From positions 1 to 63,117 of the forward strand of contig NZ_LFYT02000027.1 in the NCBI RefSeq assembly GCF_001270065.2: DNA of 63,117 bases, given 5' to 3'. Made by a program: the position numbers and the translations under genes. The notes under the pieces were generated by a model. It was not told where the DNA came from. It saw only the letters and a list, made by a program, of their open reading frames with translations, and ran no database searches. This document shows positions 1 to 9,736 of this stretch, one piece after another (position 1 is the first letter of the stretch; every line of letters starts with the position of its first letter). This stretch comes from Limnohabitans planktonicus II-D5. Lineage in GTDB: Bacteria; Pseudomonadota; Gammaproteobacteria; Burkholderiales; Burkholderiaceae_C.

Positions 1-1134
1 GGTCACGCCGGTGATGCCAGCTGCTGCGTAGTCTTCCACGTTCAGGGCTGTGGTGCCGTTGTAGTTCTCGATCTTTGCCAGAGCAGTGTTGCCTGCGGTC
101 ACCAAGTCTTGCACTTCCACCACGCTGTTGGCCTCGCCTGCTTTTGCGGCCAGTACTTGGGCGTTGACGGCTGCCAGGTTGTTGGTGGTCACGCCGGTGA
201 TGCCAGCTGCTGCGTAGTCGTCCATGCTCAGGGCTGTGGTGCCGTCGTAGTTCTCGATCTTTGCCAATGCATTGTTGCCAGCGGTCACCAAGTCTTGCAC
301 TTCCACCACGCTGTCGGCCTCGCCTGCTTTTGCGGCCAGTACTTGGGCGTTGACGGCGGCCAGGTTTTCTGCGGTCACGCCGGTGATGCCAGCTGCTGCG
401 TAGTCTTCCAAGCCCAAGGCGGTGGTGCCGTTGTAGTTCTCGATCTTTGCCAGAGCAGTGTTGCCTGCGGTCACCAAGCCTTGCACTTCAGCCACGCTGT
501 TGGCCTCGCCTGTTTTTGCGGCCAGCACTTGGGCGTTGACGGCGGCCAAGTTGTCGGTGGTCACGCCGGTGATGCCTGCGGCGGCGTAGTCGTTCACGCT
601 CAGGGCGTTGGTGCCGTCGTAGTTCTCGATCTTTGCCAGCGCGTTATTTCCATCAGTCACCAAGCCTTGCACTTCCGCCACGCTGTTGGCCTCGCCTGCT
701 TTTGCGGCCAGCACTTGGGCGTTGACGGCGGCCAGGTTGTTGGTGGTCACGCCGGTGATGCCAGCTTCTGCGTAGTCTTCCAAGCCCAAGGCGGTGGTGC
801 CGTCGTAGTTCTCGATCTTTGCCAGCGCGTTATTTCCATCAGTCACCAAGTCTTGCACTTTAGCCACGCTGTTGGCCTCGCCTGCTTTTGCGGCCAGCAC
901 TTGGGCGTTGACGGCGGCCAGGTTGTCTGCGGTCACGCCGGTGATGCCTGCGGCGGCGTAGTCGTTCACGCTCAGGGCGGTGGTGCCGTCGTAGTTCTCG
1001 ATCTTTGCCAATGCATTGTTGCCAGCAGTCACCAAGCCTTGCACTTCACCCACGCTGTTGGCCTCGCCTGCTTTTGCGGCCAGCACTTGGGCGTTGACGG
1101 CGGCCAAGTTGTCGGTGGTCACGCCGGTGATGCC
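1..1134 (-). repeat. In-frame 186-bp tandem repeats of the adhesin
   Basis: The marker ggtcacgccggtgatgcc recurs at 1, 187, 373, 559, 745, 931 and 1117, exactly 186 bp apart (62 codons). Units differ by a few substitutions, for example in the LGLEDY/LSVNDY and DGNNAL/AGNTAL variants. The array continues beyond the left edge. More diverged copies lie between 1135 and 1750. Confidence 0.95.
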
Positions 1135-2373
1135 AGCTTCTGCGTAGTCGTCCACTGTCAAAGCTTCGGGATCATCGCTCCGGCCGTTTTTGTACGCTTC
1201 GAATTTTGCCAAGGCATTGTTGGCGGTAGTGACTACGTCTTGCAGCTCCTTGAGACTATCGGATTGTGTGCCGTTGTCTGCTTTTGACATCAGGCTAGCC
1301 ACGACGGCGGCCAAGTTCGCATCGGTCACGCCTGTGATGCCCGCTTTGTCAAAGTCTGCCGCCGTGAGGGTTGGGTTGGGTTTGCCGCCTGTCGCCACCA
1401 GTTGGATGGCGTTGGCAATGCGTGCGAGTTCGTTGATTTCGGCAACGGTGTCCACACTTGACTTTTCTTTTGCACCCACGATGTCGTTGAGCAATGCCAA
1501 GTTTTTTGCATTTGTTGCAGCAAGACCGATGTTTGCGCCAATAGCTTGGTATTGGCTGGCGGTTGGGTTTCCGACCGGCGTGGTATCAGGTGTTGCGCCG
1601 TTCGCCTCACCCAGAATGGCGTTGTAAGCATCCACAATGGCTTGCACTTTGGCTGCGGTGTCGACATGAGTGCCCGAGACGGCGGCGGTGTTGAGGGCGT
1701 TGTTGATGGCGGCCAGATTGTCTTGAGTCACACCTGTGATGCCTGCTGCTGAATAGGTCTCCAGGCTTGTGGTTGAGGTAGATGCGTTATTGGCTTGTGC
1801 AGCTGCTTGTAATGTCTTGAGCGCAGCGGCGCTGGCAGCGTTGTCTTGCTTGCCCTGCACGGCCCCGCTTACTCCAGCGATACCAACACCGCCGAGCAGT
1901 GCGAACAGGGGGGTAAGGGATTGCTCACTCAGCGCGGCTCCGCTGCTTTGAATGAATTCAGCGCTGCCCAGCACGGCGTTAACGCTGCCTTGTGATGGAG
2001 TGACCAAGGCCAGTGGTGTATTCGAGTTGGCATTGCTGACGGCGTATTCGTACATATGGCCGTTTTCAGCTTCACCCACGAGACTCATGGAGCCATCTGT
2101 CACGACATCGTAGTAGTTCTCCAACACGAGATCGGGGCCTTCGTTGCCCGATTCAAACGTGATCTCCAGGTGTTTCCCCACACGCTTGGCTTTGACCATT
2201 TCAGGTGCTTTTTGGCCTTCGCGTGCCAAGTCTTTGAGTTGGTATGTGACACCTGCTTTGGCCGGGATGCGCAAGACCTGTCCTGGCGTACCCGCATTCG
2301 GTTTGAACTCAAAACTTTCAGCTGTCTTGGCTTGGGTTGGTAAGGCGATGACTTGGATGTGGGGTGCAGACAT
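1..2373 (-). CDS. Giant repeat-containing surface adhesin (BapA/RTX-like), 5' part; C-terminus outside window
   Basis: The minus strand is open from an ATG at 2373 to the left edge (791 codons visible, no stop). Residues 1-80 resemble the BapA prefix-like domain of type I-secreted adhesins: a short strand-rich region with LEITFESG and DLVLENYYD. An Ala/Ser-rich linker containing LFALLGGVGIAGV follows at about residue 150. Two diverged repeats come next, and then 62-residue repeats (GITGVT, NLAAVNAQVLAAK, NALAKIENY) run off the edge. Such proteins usually end in a type I secretion signal and act in cell-surface attachment or biofilm; that end is not visible here. The class assignment is an inference from architecture. 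The start has no strong ribosome-binding site. Plus-strand open frames here are mirror images of the repeats. Confidence 0.8.
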   Translation of the reverse strand, partial: MSAPHIQVIALPTQAKTAESFEFKPNAGTPGQVLRIPAKAGVTYQLKDLAREGQKAPEMVKAKRVGKHLEITFESGNEGPDLVLENYYDVVTDGSMSLVGEAENGHMYEYAVSNANSNTPLALVTPSQGSVNAVLGSAEFIQSSGAALSEQSLTPLFALLGGVGIAGVSGAVQGKQDNAASAAALKTLQAAAQANNASTSTTSLETYSAAGITGVTQDNLAAINNALNTAAVSGTHVDTAAKVQAIVDAYNAILGEANGATPDTTPVGNPTASQYQAIGANIGLAATNAKNLALLNDIVGAKEKSSVDTVAEINELARIANAIQLVATGGKPNPTLTAADFDKAGITGVTDANLAAVVASLMSKADNGTQSDSLKELQDVVTTANNALAKFEAYKNGRSDDPEALTVDDYAEAGITGVTTDNLAAVNAQVLAAKAGEANSVGEVQGLVTAGNNALAKIENYDGTTALSVNDYAAAGITGVTADNLAAVNAQVLAAKAGEANSVAKVQDLVTDGNNALAKIENYDGTTALGLEDYAEAGITGVTTNNLAAVNAQVLAAKAGEANSVAEVQGLVTDGNNALAKIENYDGTNALSVNDYAAAGITGVTTDNLAAVNAQVLAAKTGEANSVAEVQGLVTAGNTALAKIENYNGTTALGLEDYAAAGITGVTAENLAAVNAQVLAAKAGEADSVVEVQDLVTAGNNALAKIENYDGTTALSMDDYAAAGITGVTTNNLAAVNAQVLAAKAGEANSVVEVQDLVTAGNTALAKIENYNGTTALNVEDYAAAGITGVT

Positions 2374-2887
2374 GGTGGCTTTCAACTCGGGTGAAGGGAG
2401 GGGGAGTTTGCGCAGCTCAAATGGGCTGGTGGATGCGTTGAACGGCGATTGGAAGATTCGAGCGAACGCAGTCGTTAAGGGCTGGACATGCTCGAAAAAA
2501 CGATCCTCAGCGGCGCTTTGGCGGCTGTTCGGTCACGGAGAATGTGTTGTTGCATGCATCCGAAATATAAATATTGATAAATGCATATTTATCATTTTTT
2601 ATTTATATGTAAATTTCACGAATTTAATATTTAATTTCGTTATCAATATCTGTATTTTTTCATTTTCATCTCCTTAATTTGTTCTAATTGCGATTAGTGA
2701 TGACTAATTTGTTAAGTAGTATGCAAAAATAAAAGTAATATTTGTTAAATAAATAGAAACAAAAAGTAAGCAATTTGCAAATACATTCAAAAGTACTAAA
2801 AATAAACAGTAAAATCGTTAAATATTCATTTAATATTAATAATTAACACATTGATTAAATTATTTCGATATCAAAAATAAACAAATT
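2374..2887. other. AT-rich intergenic region upstream of the adhesin
   Basis: No gene is supported. From about 2565 to 2887 the sequence is almost entirely A and T, in sharp contrast to the GC-rich flanks. It probably holds the adhesin promoter on the minus strand and is a plausible target for a nucleoid silencer of the H-NS/MvaT type. The composition changes abruptly at about 2887. Confidence 0.6.
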
Positions 2888-2891
2888 CAGC

Positions 2892-3089
2892 TTTGGTGGT
2901 CAGTACAACTGCTCTTTCAAGACCAGCGCCAGGCCGTATGGGCTATCTCTGGCGTTGATCGCCAAAAACGATGAGGTGTTGCTGGGTGACCAAAGCGGCC
3001 GTGTGCGCCAAACCGTGCGCATCTGCCATGCCCTGAGCGATTTCGACGATGACTTGCCAGAAATCCTCGAATTTCTGCAATTGGCCTGA
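2892..3089 (+). pseudogene. 3' remnant of an unidentified gene
   Basis: One plus-strand frame ending in TGA at 3087-3089 reads like a protein C-terminus (LALIAKNDEVLLGDQSGR, then RICHALSDF and LPEILEFLQLA) with normal GC-rich codon use. It has no start codon, and upstream it runs straight into the AT-rich block. It is probably the surviving tail of a gene cut by the rearrangement that brought in the adhesin region. I do not recognise the family. The first 20 codons are less convincing than the rest. Confidence 0.45.
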
Positions 3090-3132
3090 GTTCCGCCTGC
3101 GCAAAGGCAAAGGGGCATGGGAAAATCAAGGC

Positions 3133-5187
3133 ATGTACGTACTATTTGAAGATGCCGGCAAATTCATGGCCGGTCGGGTCTTGTCAGAGGCCGATGCCTC
3201 TGCCCAAGTCGAGCTGGACTCCGGTAAACGGGTCAAAGTCAAGGCGGCCAATGTGCTGCTCAAGTTCGACAAACCCACACCCGCCGCCTTGCTCAGCGAG
3301 GCCACCGCCCTGAGCCAGAGCATTGAGTTGGAGCTGGCCTACGAATTCGCGCCCGAGCAGGAATTCGGCTTTGCCGACCTGGCTCGTGACTATTTCAGCG
3401 CAGGTACCAGCACGGTGGAGCAGGTGGCCGCTTTGCTGCGTCTGCACGAAGCGCCGCACTATTTCCGCCGTGCAGGCAAAGGGCGTTTTCGCAAAGCCCC
3501 CCCTGAAATCGTGCAACAGGCCTTAGCCGCCATTGAAAAGAAAAAGCAGATCCAGGCCCAGATTGAGGCCTGGTCGGCAGATCTGGTGGCCGGTACTTGC
3601 CCTGAGCCGATCCGCGAGCAGCTTTACAAAATCCTGTTTCGTCCCGACAAAAACACGCCCGAATACAAGGCCGTGGTCGAAGCCAGCAAAAGCAGCCAGA
3701 CTGCCCCTTTGGATCTGCTGCAAAACGCAGGTGCCATCGCTTCGGCCTGGGATTTCCATTGGCAGCGTTTCCTGTTTGACCTGTTTCCCAAAGGCACCGG
3801 CTTTCCGGCCCTGCAGGCGCCCGCGATCCAGGACGAATTGCCGCTGGCACCCGTGCAGGCGTTTTCCATTGACGACTCGCACACCACCGAAATTGACGAC
3901 GCCTTGTCGCTGCAGGGCCTGGGCACCGGCACGGTCACGGTGGGCATCCACATCGCCGCGCCTGGCTTGGCTCTGACGCCGGGCAGCACCATCGATCAAC
4001 TGGGCCGTGCGCGCCTGTCCACTGTCTACATGCCCGGCTACAAAATCACCATGCTGCCCGACAGCGTGGTGCAGACCTACACCCTGATCGAAGGCCGCGA
4101 CTGCCCGGCCGTGTCACTGTATGTGACCTTCAGCGAAGACACGCTGGAAGTGCAAAGTGCCGTCACCCGCTTGGAGCGCGTGCCGATTCTCGTTAACCTG
4201 CGCCACGACCAGCTGGATGACCGCATCACCCGCGAATGGCTCGAAGGCGAAGACCAAAGCGACCATGCTGATGTGCCGGTGAGCCGCGCCACGCTGGGCT
4301 TTTTCTGGCGACTGGCACAAACACTCAAGGCGCGCCGCGAAGTGGTGCGCGGCAAACCCGAAAACTTCAACCGTCCCGACTACAGCTTCAAGCTCGAGCG
4401 CCCCAGCAATGATCTGCCACCTACGGGCGAGGAAACCGTGCTGATCGGCACCCGCAAGCGCGGTGCCCCGCTCGACTTGATGGTGGCCGAAGCCATGATT
4501 TTGGCCAACAGCACCTGGGGTCAGTGGCTGGCCAGCTTGGGTGTGCCTGGCATCTACCGCAGCCAGGCCAGCATGGCGCCGGGTGTGAAGGTGCGCATGG
4601 GCACCAAGGCGCTGCCGCACGCGGGCATTGGTGTGCCCAGCTACGCCTGGAGCACCTCGCCTCTGCGCCGCTACACCGACCTGGTCAACCAGTGGCAAAT
4701 CATCGCCTGTGCCAAACACGGTGCCACCGCTGCGCTGGCCGCGCCCTTCAAGCCCAAAGACGCCGAGTTGTTCTCGATCATCAGCGGCTTTGATGCCGCC
4801 TACAGCGCTTACAACGGGGTGCAGTCGAGCATGGAGCGCTACTGGACGCTGCGCCATGTGCAGCAGCAAAGCATTGAAGAATTGGAAGCCAGCCTGGTCA
4901 AGGAAATGGGCGGCGGCAGCTGGCTGGTGCGTGCCGACACCTTGCCGCTGATGTTCAGCGTCATGGGTGCCCAGGGTCTGGCCCGTGGGGCGCGTGTGCG
5001 CGTCAAGTTGGGCGAGATTGACCTCATGGCGCTCGATGTCAGCGGCACCGTGACCGCGCACCTGGATGCCCCGGTGGCCGCTGTGGACAGCGAGGCCGAT
5101 GAGGCGGACGAGGAAGAAGCCCTGGCCGCAGGTCCTTTGACCATTGCGGTGGACCTGAACGACAACACCCAAAGCGATGCAAGCTGA
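3133..5187 (+). CDS. RNB-domain ribonuclease (RNase II/R family)
   Basis: This is a 684-residue exoribonuclease of the RNase II/R superfamily, expected to degrade RNA 3' to 5' in the cytoplasm. The RNB core begins near residue 240; its acidic metal site is in FSIDDSHTTEIDDALSL, followed by VGIHIAAPG and the conserved STVYMPG and ITMLP segments. The SPLRRYTDLVNQ motif lies near residue 510, and the C-terminus is acidic (EADEADEEEA). I chose ATG 3133 (MYVLFEDAGKF), which matches relatives, over an in-frame ATG at 3049 inside the upstream remnant. The last 11 bp overlap the TonB-domain gene, so the two are probably co-transcribed. Confidence 0.85.
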   Translation: MYVLFEDAGKFMAGRVLSEADASAQVELDSGKRVKVKAANVLLKFDKPTPAALLSEATALSQSIELELAYEFAPEQEFGFADLARDYFSAGTSTVEQVAALLRLHEAPHYFRRAGKGRFRKAPPEIVQQALAAIEKKKQIQAQIEAWSADLVAGTCPEPIREQLYKILFRPDKNTPEYKAVVEASKSSQTAPLDLLQNAGAIASAWDFHWQRFLFDLFPKGTGFPALQAPAIQDELPLAPVQAFSIDDSHTTEIDDALSLQGLGTGTVTVGIHIAAPGLALTPGSTIDQLGRARLSTVYMPGYKITMLPDSVVQTYTLIEGRDCPAVSLYVTFSEDTLEVQSAVTRLERVPILVNLRHDQLDDRITREWLEGEDQSDHADVPVSRATLGFFWRLAQTLKARREVVRGKPENFNRPDYSFKLERPSNDLPPTGEETVLIGTRKRGAPLDLMVAEAMILANSTWGQWLASLGVPGIYRSQASMAPGVKVRMGTKALPHAGIGVPSYAWSTSPLRRYTDLVNQWQIIACAKHGATAALAAPFKPKDAELFSIISGFDAAYSAYNGVQSSMERYWTLRHVQQQSIEELEASLVKEMGGGSWLVRADTLPLMFSVMGAQGLARGARVRVKLGEIDLMALDVSGTVTAHLDAPVAAVDSEADEADEEEALAAGPLTIAVDLNDNTQSDAS

Positions 5188-6112
5188 AGCCTTTTCGCCC
5201 CCTCCGCCGGCCGCGCCGCAAGATGCGCCAAGGGCAAAGCGCAGACCATCGCCCCACCGGGCCTTGACCTGGGCCTTGGCGTTTTCGCTGGGGGTGCATT
5301 TGGGCTTGGTCACGCTGCGCTTTGCTGCGCCGGAAACCTACAACCGGGTGTTTGCAGACACGCCGCTCGAAGTGGTGCTGGTCAACGCTCGCAGCGAAGA
5401 CAAGCCCGCAGATGCCCAGGTGCTGGCCCAGGTCAAACTCGCTGGCGGCGGGCAAGTGCCCGATGTCAGCCTGTCCAGCACGCCTTTGCCACCCGCCTTG
5501 GAGACCGAGGCGGGCACTGACATCAGTGAAATGCAGCGCAAGATCGAGGCGCTGAAAATGCAGCAAATGCGCTTGCTGACCCAGCTCAAGGACGAGCTGG
5601 CCGTGCTCTCCAAAGACAACGCCGGAGACAAAGCGGACAGCCCCGACCGCCAGGCCCGCGAAGAGCGCAAGCAGCAGCTGGCCCGGCAACTGGCCAGCAT
5701 TGAGCAGCGCGTGGTGCAAACTCAGGGCGCAGCCCGCAAGCGCTACATCAGCCCGGCCACCAAAGAGGTGGTGTACGCGATGTACTACGACAAACTGCGC
5801 CGCACCATCGAGCAACAAGGCACGATGAATTTTCCCGAATCGGGTGGCCAGAAGATTTACGGTCAGCTCACCATGGTCATCACGGTAGACAGCAAAGGGC
5901 GCCTGTTGAAGACCGAAGTGGCCAGCTCCTCGCGCAACCCTTTGCTCGATGAGCGGGCGATTGCCATCGTGCGCAGCTCGGCACCTTTTGGTGAATTCAA
6001 CAAAAAAATGCGGCAGCAAGCCGACCAGATTGTGGTCGTCACACGCTTTAACTTTTCGCGAGACGACACGCTCGAAACCCGCATGCTGGCCCCCGATCCA
6101 GACAAGAAGTGA
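5177..6112 (+). CDS. TonB C-terminal domain protein
   Basis: A 311-residue protein with a Pro-rich cytoplasmic N-terminus, one membrane segment (ALTWALAFSLGVHLGLVTL, about 30-48), a charged coiled-coil-like stretch (EMQRKIEALKMQQMRLL and KQQLARQLASIEQR), and a C-terminal TonB-type domain (YGQLTMVITVDSKGRLL, NPLLDERAIAIVRSSAPFG). TonB-like proteins couple inner-membrane energy to outer-membrane transport, but no exbB/exbD pair is adjacent, so its partner is unknown. It starts inside the 3' end of the ribonuclease gene, and mtgA follows after 20 bp. Confidence 0.8.
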   Translation: MQAEAFSPPPPAAPQDAPRAKRRPSPHRALTWALAFSLGVHLGLVTLRFAAPETYNRVFADTPLEVVLVNARSEDKPADAQVLAQVKLAGGGQVPDVSLSSTPLPPALETEAGTDISEMQRKIEALKMQQMRLLTQLKDELAVLSKDNAGDKADSPDRQAREERKQQLARQLASIEQRVVQTQGAARKRYISPATKEVVYAMYYDKLRRTIEQQGTMNFPESGGQKIYGQLTMVITVDSKGRLLKTEVASSSRNPLLDERAIAIVRSSAPFGEFNKKMRQQADQIVVVTRFNFSRDDTLETRMLAPDPDKK

Positions 6113-6132
6113 GCCCAGGAGACGGATTGACG

Positions 6133-6867
6133 ATGCGCGCTTTTGCACGTTTTTTGATGTTGTTGGCTCTGGCCTTTGTCGGGCTGCAGTTGTTTTTTGT
6201 GCTGCGCATCGCCTGCATGGCGGTGTGGTTGCCCGAATCCACCACCTTTGAGCGTTCGCAAATCTGGCAAATCGTCAGTCACCAGGGGCGTTTGCCCTGG
6301 CGCCAAGAGGTGGTTGAACTTTCGGCCATTTCTCCCTTGCTGCAACGCGCCGTCATGGCCTCGGAAGACAGCGCCTTCACCCAGCACCACGGCATTTGGT
6401 GGGACTCGCTGGAAAAAGCCTGGGATAAAAACGCCAAGGCCAAAGCCCTGGCCGAGCAACGCGCCCAGCGCAGACCCGACGCCAAGCCCCCGGTCGTCAA
6501 AATCGTGGGCGGCTCCACCATCACCCAGCAGCTGGCCAAAAACCTCTTGCTCTCGGGTGAGCGCACCTTGCTGCGCAAAGGGCAGGAAATGCTGCTGACC
6601 CTGACGCTGGAAACCTTGCTCAGCAAGCGCCGCATCATGGAGATTTACCTCAACAGCGTGGAGTGGGGCGAAGGCGTGTTTGGTGCCGAAGCGGCAGCCC
6701 AGCACTACTTTCGCAAAAGTGCGGCCCGGCTGAACGCCTGGGAAGCGGCACGCCTGGCCGTGATGCTGCCGCGGCCCCGCTATTTCGAAAAAAGGGCGCA
6801 ATCGGCCTATTTGGCCAGCCGTGCAGAAACCATCATGGCCCGCATGAACGACGTGACCTTGCCATGA
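6133..6867 (+). CDS. mtgA: Monofunctional biosynthetic peptidoglycan glycosyltransferase
   Basis: A 244-residue GT51 enzyme that polymerises lipid II into glycan strands at the periplasmic face of the inner membrane. One N-terminal membrane segment (about 5-25) precedes the catalytic domain. The GT51 motifs are present in order: [10 protein letters not shown] (catalytic Glu), [25 protein letters not shown] and the late [20 protein letters not shown] 6133, with AGGAG 11 bp upstream, is preferred over GTG 6109. Its stop overlaps the ruvC start in an ATGA arrangement. Confidence 0.93.
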   Translation: MRAFARFLMLLALAFVGLQLFFVLRIACMAVWLPESTTFERSQIWQIVSHQGRLPWRQEVVELSAISPLLQRAVMASEDSAFTQHHGIWWDSLEKAWDKNAKAKALAEQRAQRRPDAKPPVVKIVGGSTITQQLAKNLLLSGERTLLRKGQEMLLTLTLETLLSKRRIMEIYLNSVEWGEGVFGAEAAAQHYFRKSAARLNAWEAARLAVMLPRPRYFEKRAQSAYLASRAETIMARMNDVTLP

Positions 6868-7445
6868 GCACATTGACCAACGCGGCCCCCCAAACCCTGC
6901 GCATTCTGGGCATTGACCCGGGCTTGCAAACCACCGGCTTTGGCGTGCTCGACATGACCGGCTCCAAGCTGCAATACGTGGCCAGCGGTGTGATTGAAAC
7001 CACCCGCGAAGAAATGGGCAACCTGCCCGCGCGCCTGAAAGTGCTGTACGACGGCATCCGCGAAATCCATGCGCGTTACCAGCCCGATGTGGCCTCGGTG
7101 GAAATCGTCTTCGTCAACATCAACCCCCAGGCCACTTTGCTGCTGGGGCAAGCGCGTGGCTGCTGCGTTACGGCGCTGGTGTCTTGCGATATCGCCGTGG
7201 CCGAATACACCGCCTTGCAGATGAAGCAATCGGTCACTGGCCACGGCCGGGCCGCCAAATCGCAGGTGCAGGAAATGGTCAAACGCCTGCTGCAACTGCC
7301 GGTGGTGCCCCGCCAGGATGCCGCCGATGCTCTGGGCATGGCCATCACCCACGCCCACGCCAGCCCCTCCATGAACAAACTCGCCGCCCAAGGCGTCCTC
7401 AACCGCAAAACCCACGGCATGTTCAGAAGCGGCCGCAGCCATTGA
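6864..7445 (+). CDS. ruvC: Crossover junction endodeoxyribonuclease RuvC
   Basis: A 193-residue Holliday-junction resolvase, of usual family length plus a short N-terminal extension. Acidic catalytic residues are visible in ILGIDPGL (first Asp), ASVEIVFV (Glu) and [14 protein letters not shown] (last two Asp); LLLGQARG is also conserved. RuvC normally works with RuvAB, which are not in the window. Start ATG 6864 overlaps the mtgA stop. A block of dispersed repeats follows directly downstream. Confidence 0.95.
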   Translation: MSTLTNAAPQTLRILGIDPGLQTTGFGVLDMTGSKLQYVASGVIETTREEMGNLPARLKVLYDGIREIHARYQPDVASVEIVFVNINPQATLLLGQARGCCVTALVSCDIAVAEYTALQMKQSVTGHGRAAKSQVQEMVKRLLQLPVVPRQDAADALGMAITHAHASPSMNKLAAQGVLNRKTHGMFRSGRSH

Positions 7446-7479
7446 CGCCGCAGCCTCAGCCCCGTCCGACGATGAGGCC

Positions 7480-7905
7480 GCCGTGTATTTGCAGGTCGGT
7501 GCTTGTAGGTCGGCGGTCGAAGACCCCGACAGGCGCAGCCCAAGGCCAGCGCTTGAGCAGGCCGTGTCGATGTGCAGGAATTTGTCGGACTCTTCGAGTA
7601 CCGACCTACGAGGGCAGCGACTTCGCCGGTCGGTACTTGTAGGTCGGTGGTCGAAGACCCCGACATGTACACCCCAAGGCCAGCGCTTGAGCAGGCAGTG
7701 TTGTTGTGCAGGAATTCGTCGGACTCTTCGAGTACCGACCTACGAGGGCTGCGACTTCGCAGGTCGGTGCTTGTAGGTCGGTGGTCGAAGACCCCGACAG
7801 GTGCAGCCCAAGCCAGGGCAGCGACTTCGCCGGTCGGTGCTTGTAGATCGGTGGTCGAAGACCCCGACATGTACACCCCAAGCCAGCACTTGAGCAGGCC
7901 GGATC
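7480..7905 (+). repeat. Dispersed palindromic repeat, locus 1 (134-bp units)
   Basis: The arm cttgtaggtcgg recurs at 7502, 7636 and 7770, exactly 134 bp apart, and again as cttgtagatcgg at 7840 after a shortened 70-bp unit. Each full unit pairs a GGTCGAAGACCCCGAC arm with a later gtcggactcttcgagtacc/gacctacga arm. It fills the gap between the convergent ruvC and panC genes. No coding capacity is credible. Confidence 0.9.
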
Positions 7906-7923
7906 CGCAGCAGCTTGGCCGCG

Positions 7924-8772
7924 TCAAATATCGAAGTTGTCAATCAGGCGGGTCGTTCCCAGCTTGGCAGCCCCCAGCACCACCAGCGCATCACCGGCTT
8001 GCGGGGCTTGCAGGTCGTTTCGGCGGCGCACTGTGAGGTAGTCGGTTTGCCAGCCGCGCTGGCTCAAGGCCGTCATGGCTTTGGCTTCGAGGGCGGGCAG
8101 GTGGCTGGCCAGCGCGTCGGCAGCGGCCAGGGCGTCGCGACCAAGTGCGCGCAGCGCCAGGGACAGTTGCAGCGCTTCTGCGCGTTCGCGCTCGCTCAGG
8201 TAACCGTTGCGTGAACTCAGTGCCAGGCCGTCTTCGGCACGGCAGGTGTCCACGCCCAACACGGTGATGGGCAGCGCGAACTGGCGCACCATCTGGCGGA
8301 TCACCATGAGCTGCTGGTAGTCCTTTTTGCCGAACACGGCCACGCCCTGGGCCTTGCCTGCAAACACACTCATGAACAGCTTCATGACCACGGTGGACAC
8401 ACCCGTGAAAAAGCCGGGTCGGAATTCGCCTTCAAGGATGTCGCCCAGCGCCGGATCGGCATGCACCTTGACGGTCTGGGCTTCGGGATAAAGGTCGGTC
8501 TCGCGTGGGGCAAACACCACGTCGCAGCCTGCGGCCTGCAGCTTGGCGCAGTCGGCCTCCCAGGTGCGGGGGTAGCTGTCAAAGTCTTCGTGCGGCAAAA
8601 ATTGCAGGCGGTTCACAAAAATGCTGACCACGGTGCAGTCGCCCTGGGGCTTGGCCAGCTCGACCAGCTTGATGTGGCCTGCGTGCAGGTTGCCCATGGT
8701 GGGCACAAAGGCGGGGCGCTGTGATGCGCTCAGGGCCTGACGGAGTTCGTCGATGGAACGGGCAATGATCAT
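7924..8772 (-). CDS. panC: Pantothenate synthetase
   Basis: A 282-residue enzyme that condenses pantoate with beta-alanine using ATP, the last step of pantothenate synthesis. The nucleotidyltransferase signature is seen in [10 protein letters not shown], with later [10 protein letters not shown] and LSSRNGYLS motifs. An in-frame ATG upstream at 8868 would add 32 atypical residues reaching into pan[15 protein letters not shown] at 8772 is the normal start. It lies 40 bp downstream of panB in the same direction. Confidence 0.95.
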   Translation of the reverse strand: MIIARSIDELRQALSASQRPAFVPTMGNLHAGHIKLVELAKPQGDCTVVSIFVNRLQFLPHEDFDSYPRTWEADCAKLQAAGCDVVFAPRETDLYPEAQTVKVHADPALGDILEGEFRPGFFTGVSTVVMKLFMSVFAGKAQGVAVFGKKDYQQLMVIRQMVRQFALPITVLGVDTCRAEDGLALSSRNGYLSERERAEALQLSLALRALGRDALAAADALASHLPALEAKAMTALSQRGWQTDYLTVRRRNDLQAPQAGDALVVLGAAKLGTTRLIDNFDI

Positions 8773-8812
8773 GGGTGAAATCTTGGGGTGGCTCGGGGGA
8801 GTGAATGACGCC

Positions 8813-9685
8813 TCACCAGGCGTGCAAGGCGTTGTCGGGAAAGCTGCCGTCCTTGACGGCGAGCACATAAGCGCCCATGGCGTCCAGCACGCTGCTTTGG
8901 CCCGTCATGAAGTTGCGCACGAATTTGGGGTTCTTGCCCAGGTTGATGCCCAGCATGTCGTGCATGACCAGCACCTGGCCTGCGGTGCCTTTGCCCGCGC
9001 CTATGCCGATGGTGTGGCAGCGTGGCAGGGCCTCGGTCAGTTCGGCCGACAAAGCGGCGGGCACCATCTCCAGCACCAGCATGGCCGCGCCTGCGTCCTG
9101 CAGGGCAAGGGCGTCCTGGCGCAGTTTGGCGGCCGAGTCGCCACGACCTTGCACCCGGTAGCCGCCCAAGGCGTGCACGGTTTGCGGCGTCAAGCCCAGG
9201 TGGGCGCAGACCGGGATGCCGCGCTCGACCAGAAAGCGCACGGTCTCGGTGGTCCAGCCGCCGCCTTCGAGCTTGACCATGTGTGCGCCAGCCTGCATCA
9301 GCACGGTGGCGCTGCGCAGGGCTTGCTCGCGTGACTCGTGGTAGGTGCCAAAGGGCAGGTCGCCAATGATCCAGGCGGTGCCTTGCACGCGCTGCACGCC
9401 GCGCACCACGCTTTCGGTGTGGTAACGCATGGTCTCCAGGCTCACGCCCACAGTGCTGGGCAGGCCCTGGCAGACCATGCCCAGCGAGTCGCCCACCAAA
9501 ATGCATTCGACGCCAGCGGCATCGGCCACAGCGGCAAAGGTGGCGTCGTAGGCGGTGAGCATGGTGATTTTTTCACCGCGCTCGCGCAGCTCGTTCAGGC
9601 GCGGCAGGCTGATGGGTTTGCGGGCCGCCACGGGTGATGCCGGAGGCAATGTGCCGTAAGGCGTTGCGGTCGAAGAGGTGTTCAT
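8813..9685 (-). CDS. panB: 3-methyl-2-oxobutanoate hydroxymethyltransferase
   Basis: A 290-residue ketopantoate hydroxymethyltransferase, the first committed step of pantothenate synthesis (5,10-methylene-THF plus alpha-ketoisovalerate). Family motifs are [18 protein letters not shown] with metal-binding Asp, [17 protein letters not shown] and IGIGAG. The first 25 residues are a Pro/Thr-rich extension with no assigned role. It is followed by panC, and scpA lies 51 bp upstream on the same strand. Confidence 0.95.
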   Translation of the reverse strand: MNTSSTATPYGTLPPASPVAARKPISLPRLNELRERGEKITMLTAYDATFAAVADAAGVECILVGDSLGMVCQGLPSTVGVSLETMRYHTESVVRGVQRVQGTAWIIGDLPFGTYHESREQALRSATVLMQAGAHMVKLEGGGWTTETVRFLVERGIPVCAHLGLTPQTVHALGGYRVQGRGDSAAKLRQDALALQDAGAAMLVLEMVPAALSAELTEALPRCHTIGIGAGKGTAGQVLVMHDMLGINLGKNPKFVRNFMTGQSSVLDAMGAYVLAVKDGSFPDNALHAW

Positions 9686-9736
9686 GGCAACAGGGGGGCT
9701 TGAGGGTGCCCGATTCTGTCACCGTATCAGGCTTGT

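Noticed and set aside
109..1287. Plus-strand open frame rich in His, Cys and Gly with regular repeats
   Set aside because: It is the mirror of the 186-bp adhesin repeats on the minus strand; composition is implausible and the minus frame reads as a normal protein.
2144..2677. Plus-strand open frame entering the AT-rich region
   Set aside because: Its first half is antisense to the adhesin N-terminus and its end is A/T low-complexity sequence.
4114..5313. Long minus-strand open frame (399 codons) opposite the ribonuclease gene
   Set aside because: Antisense shadow: His/Gln/Ala-rich composition, no motifs, covers a clear RNB protein.
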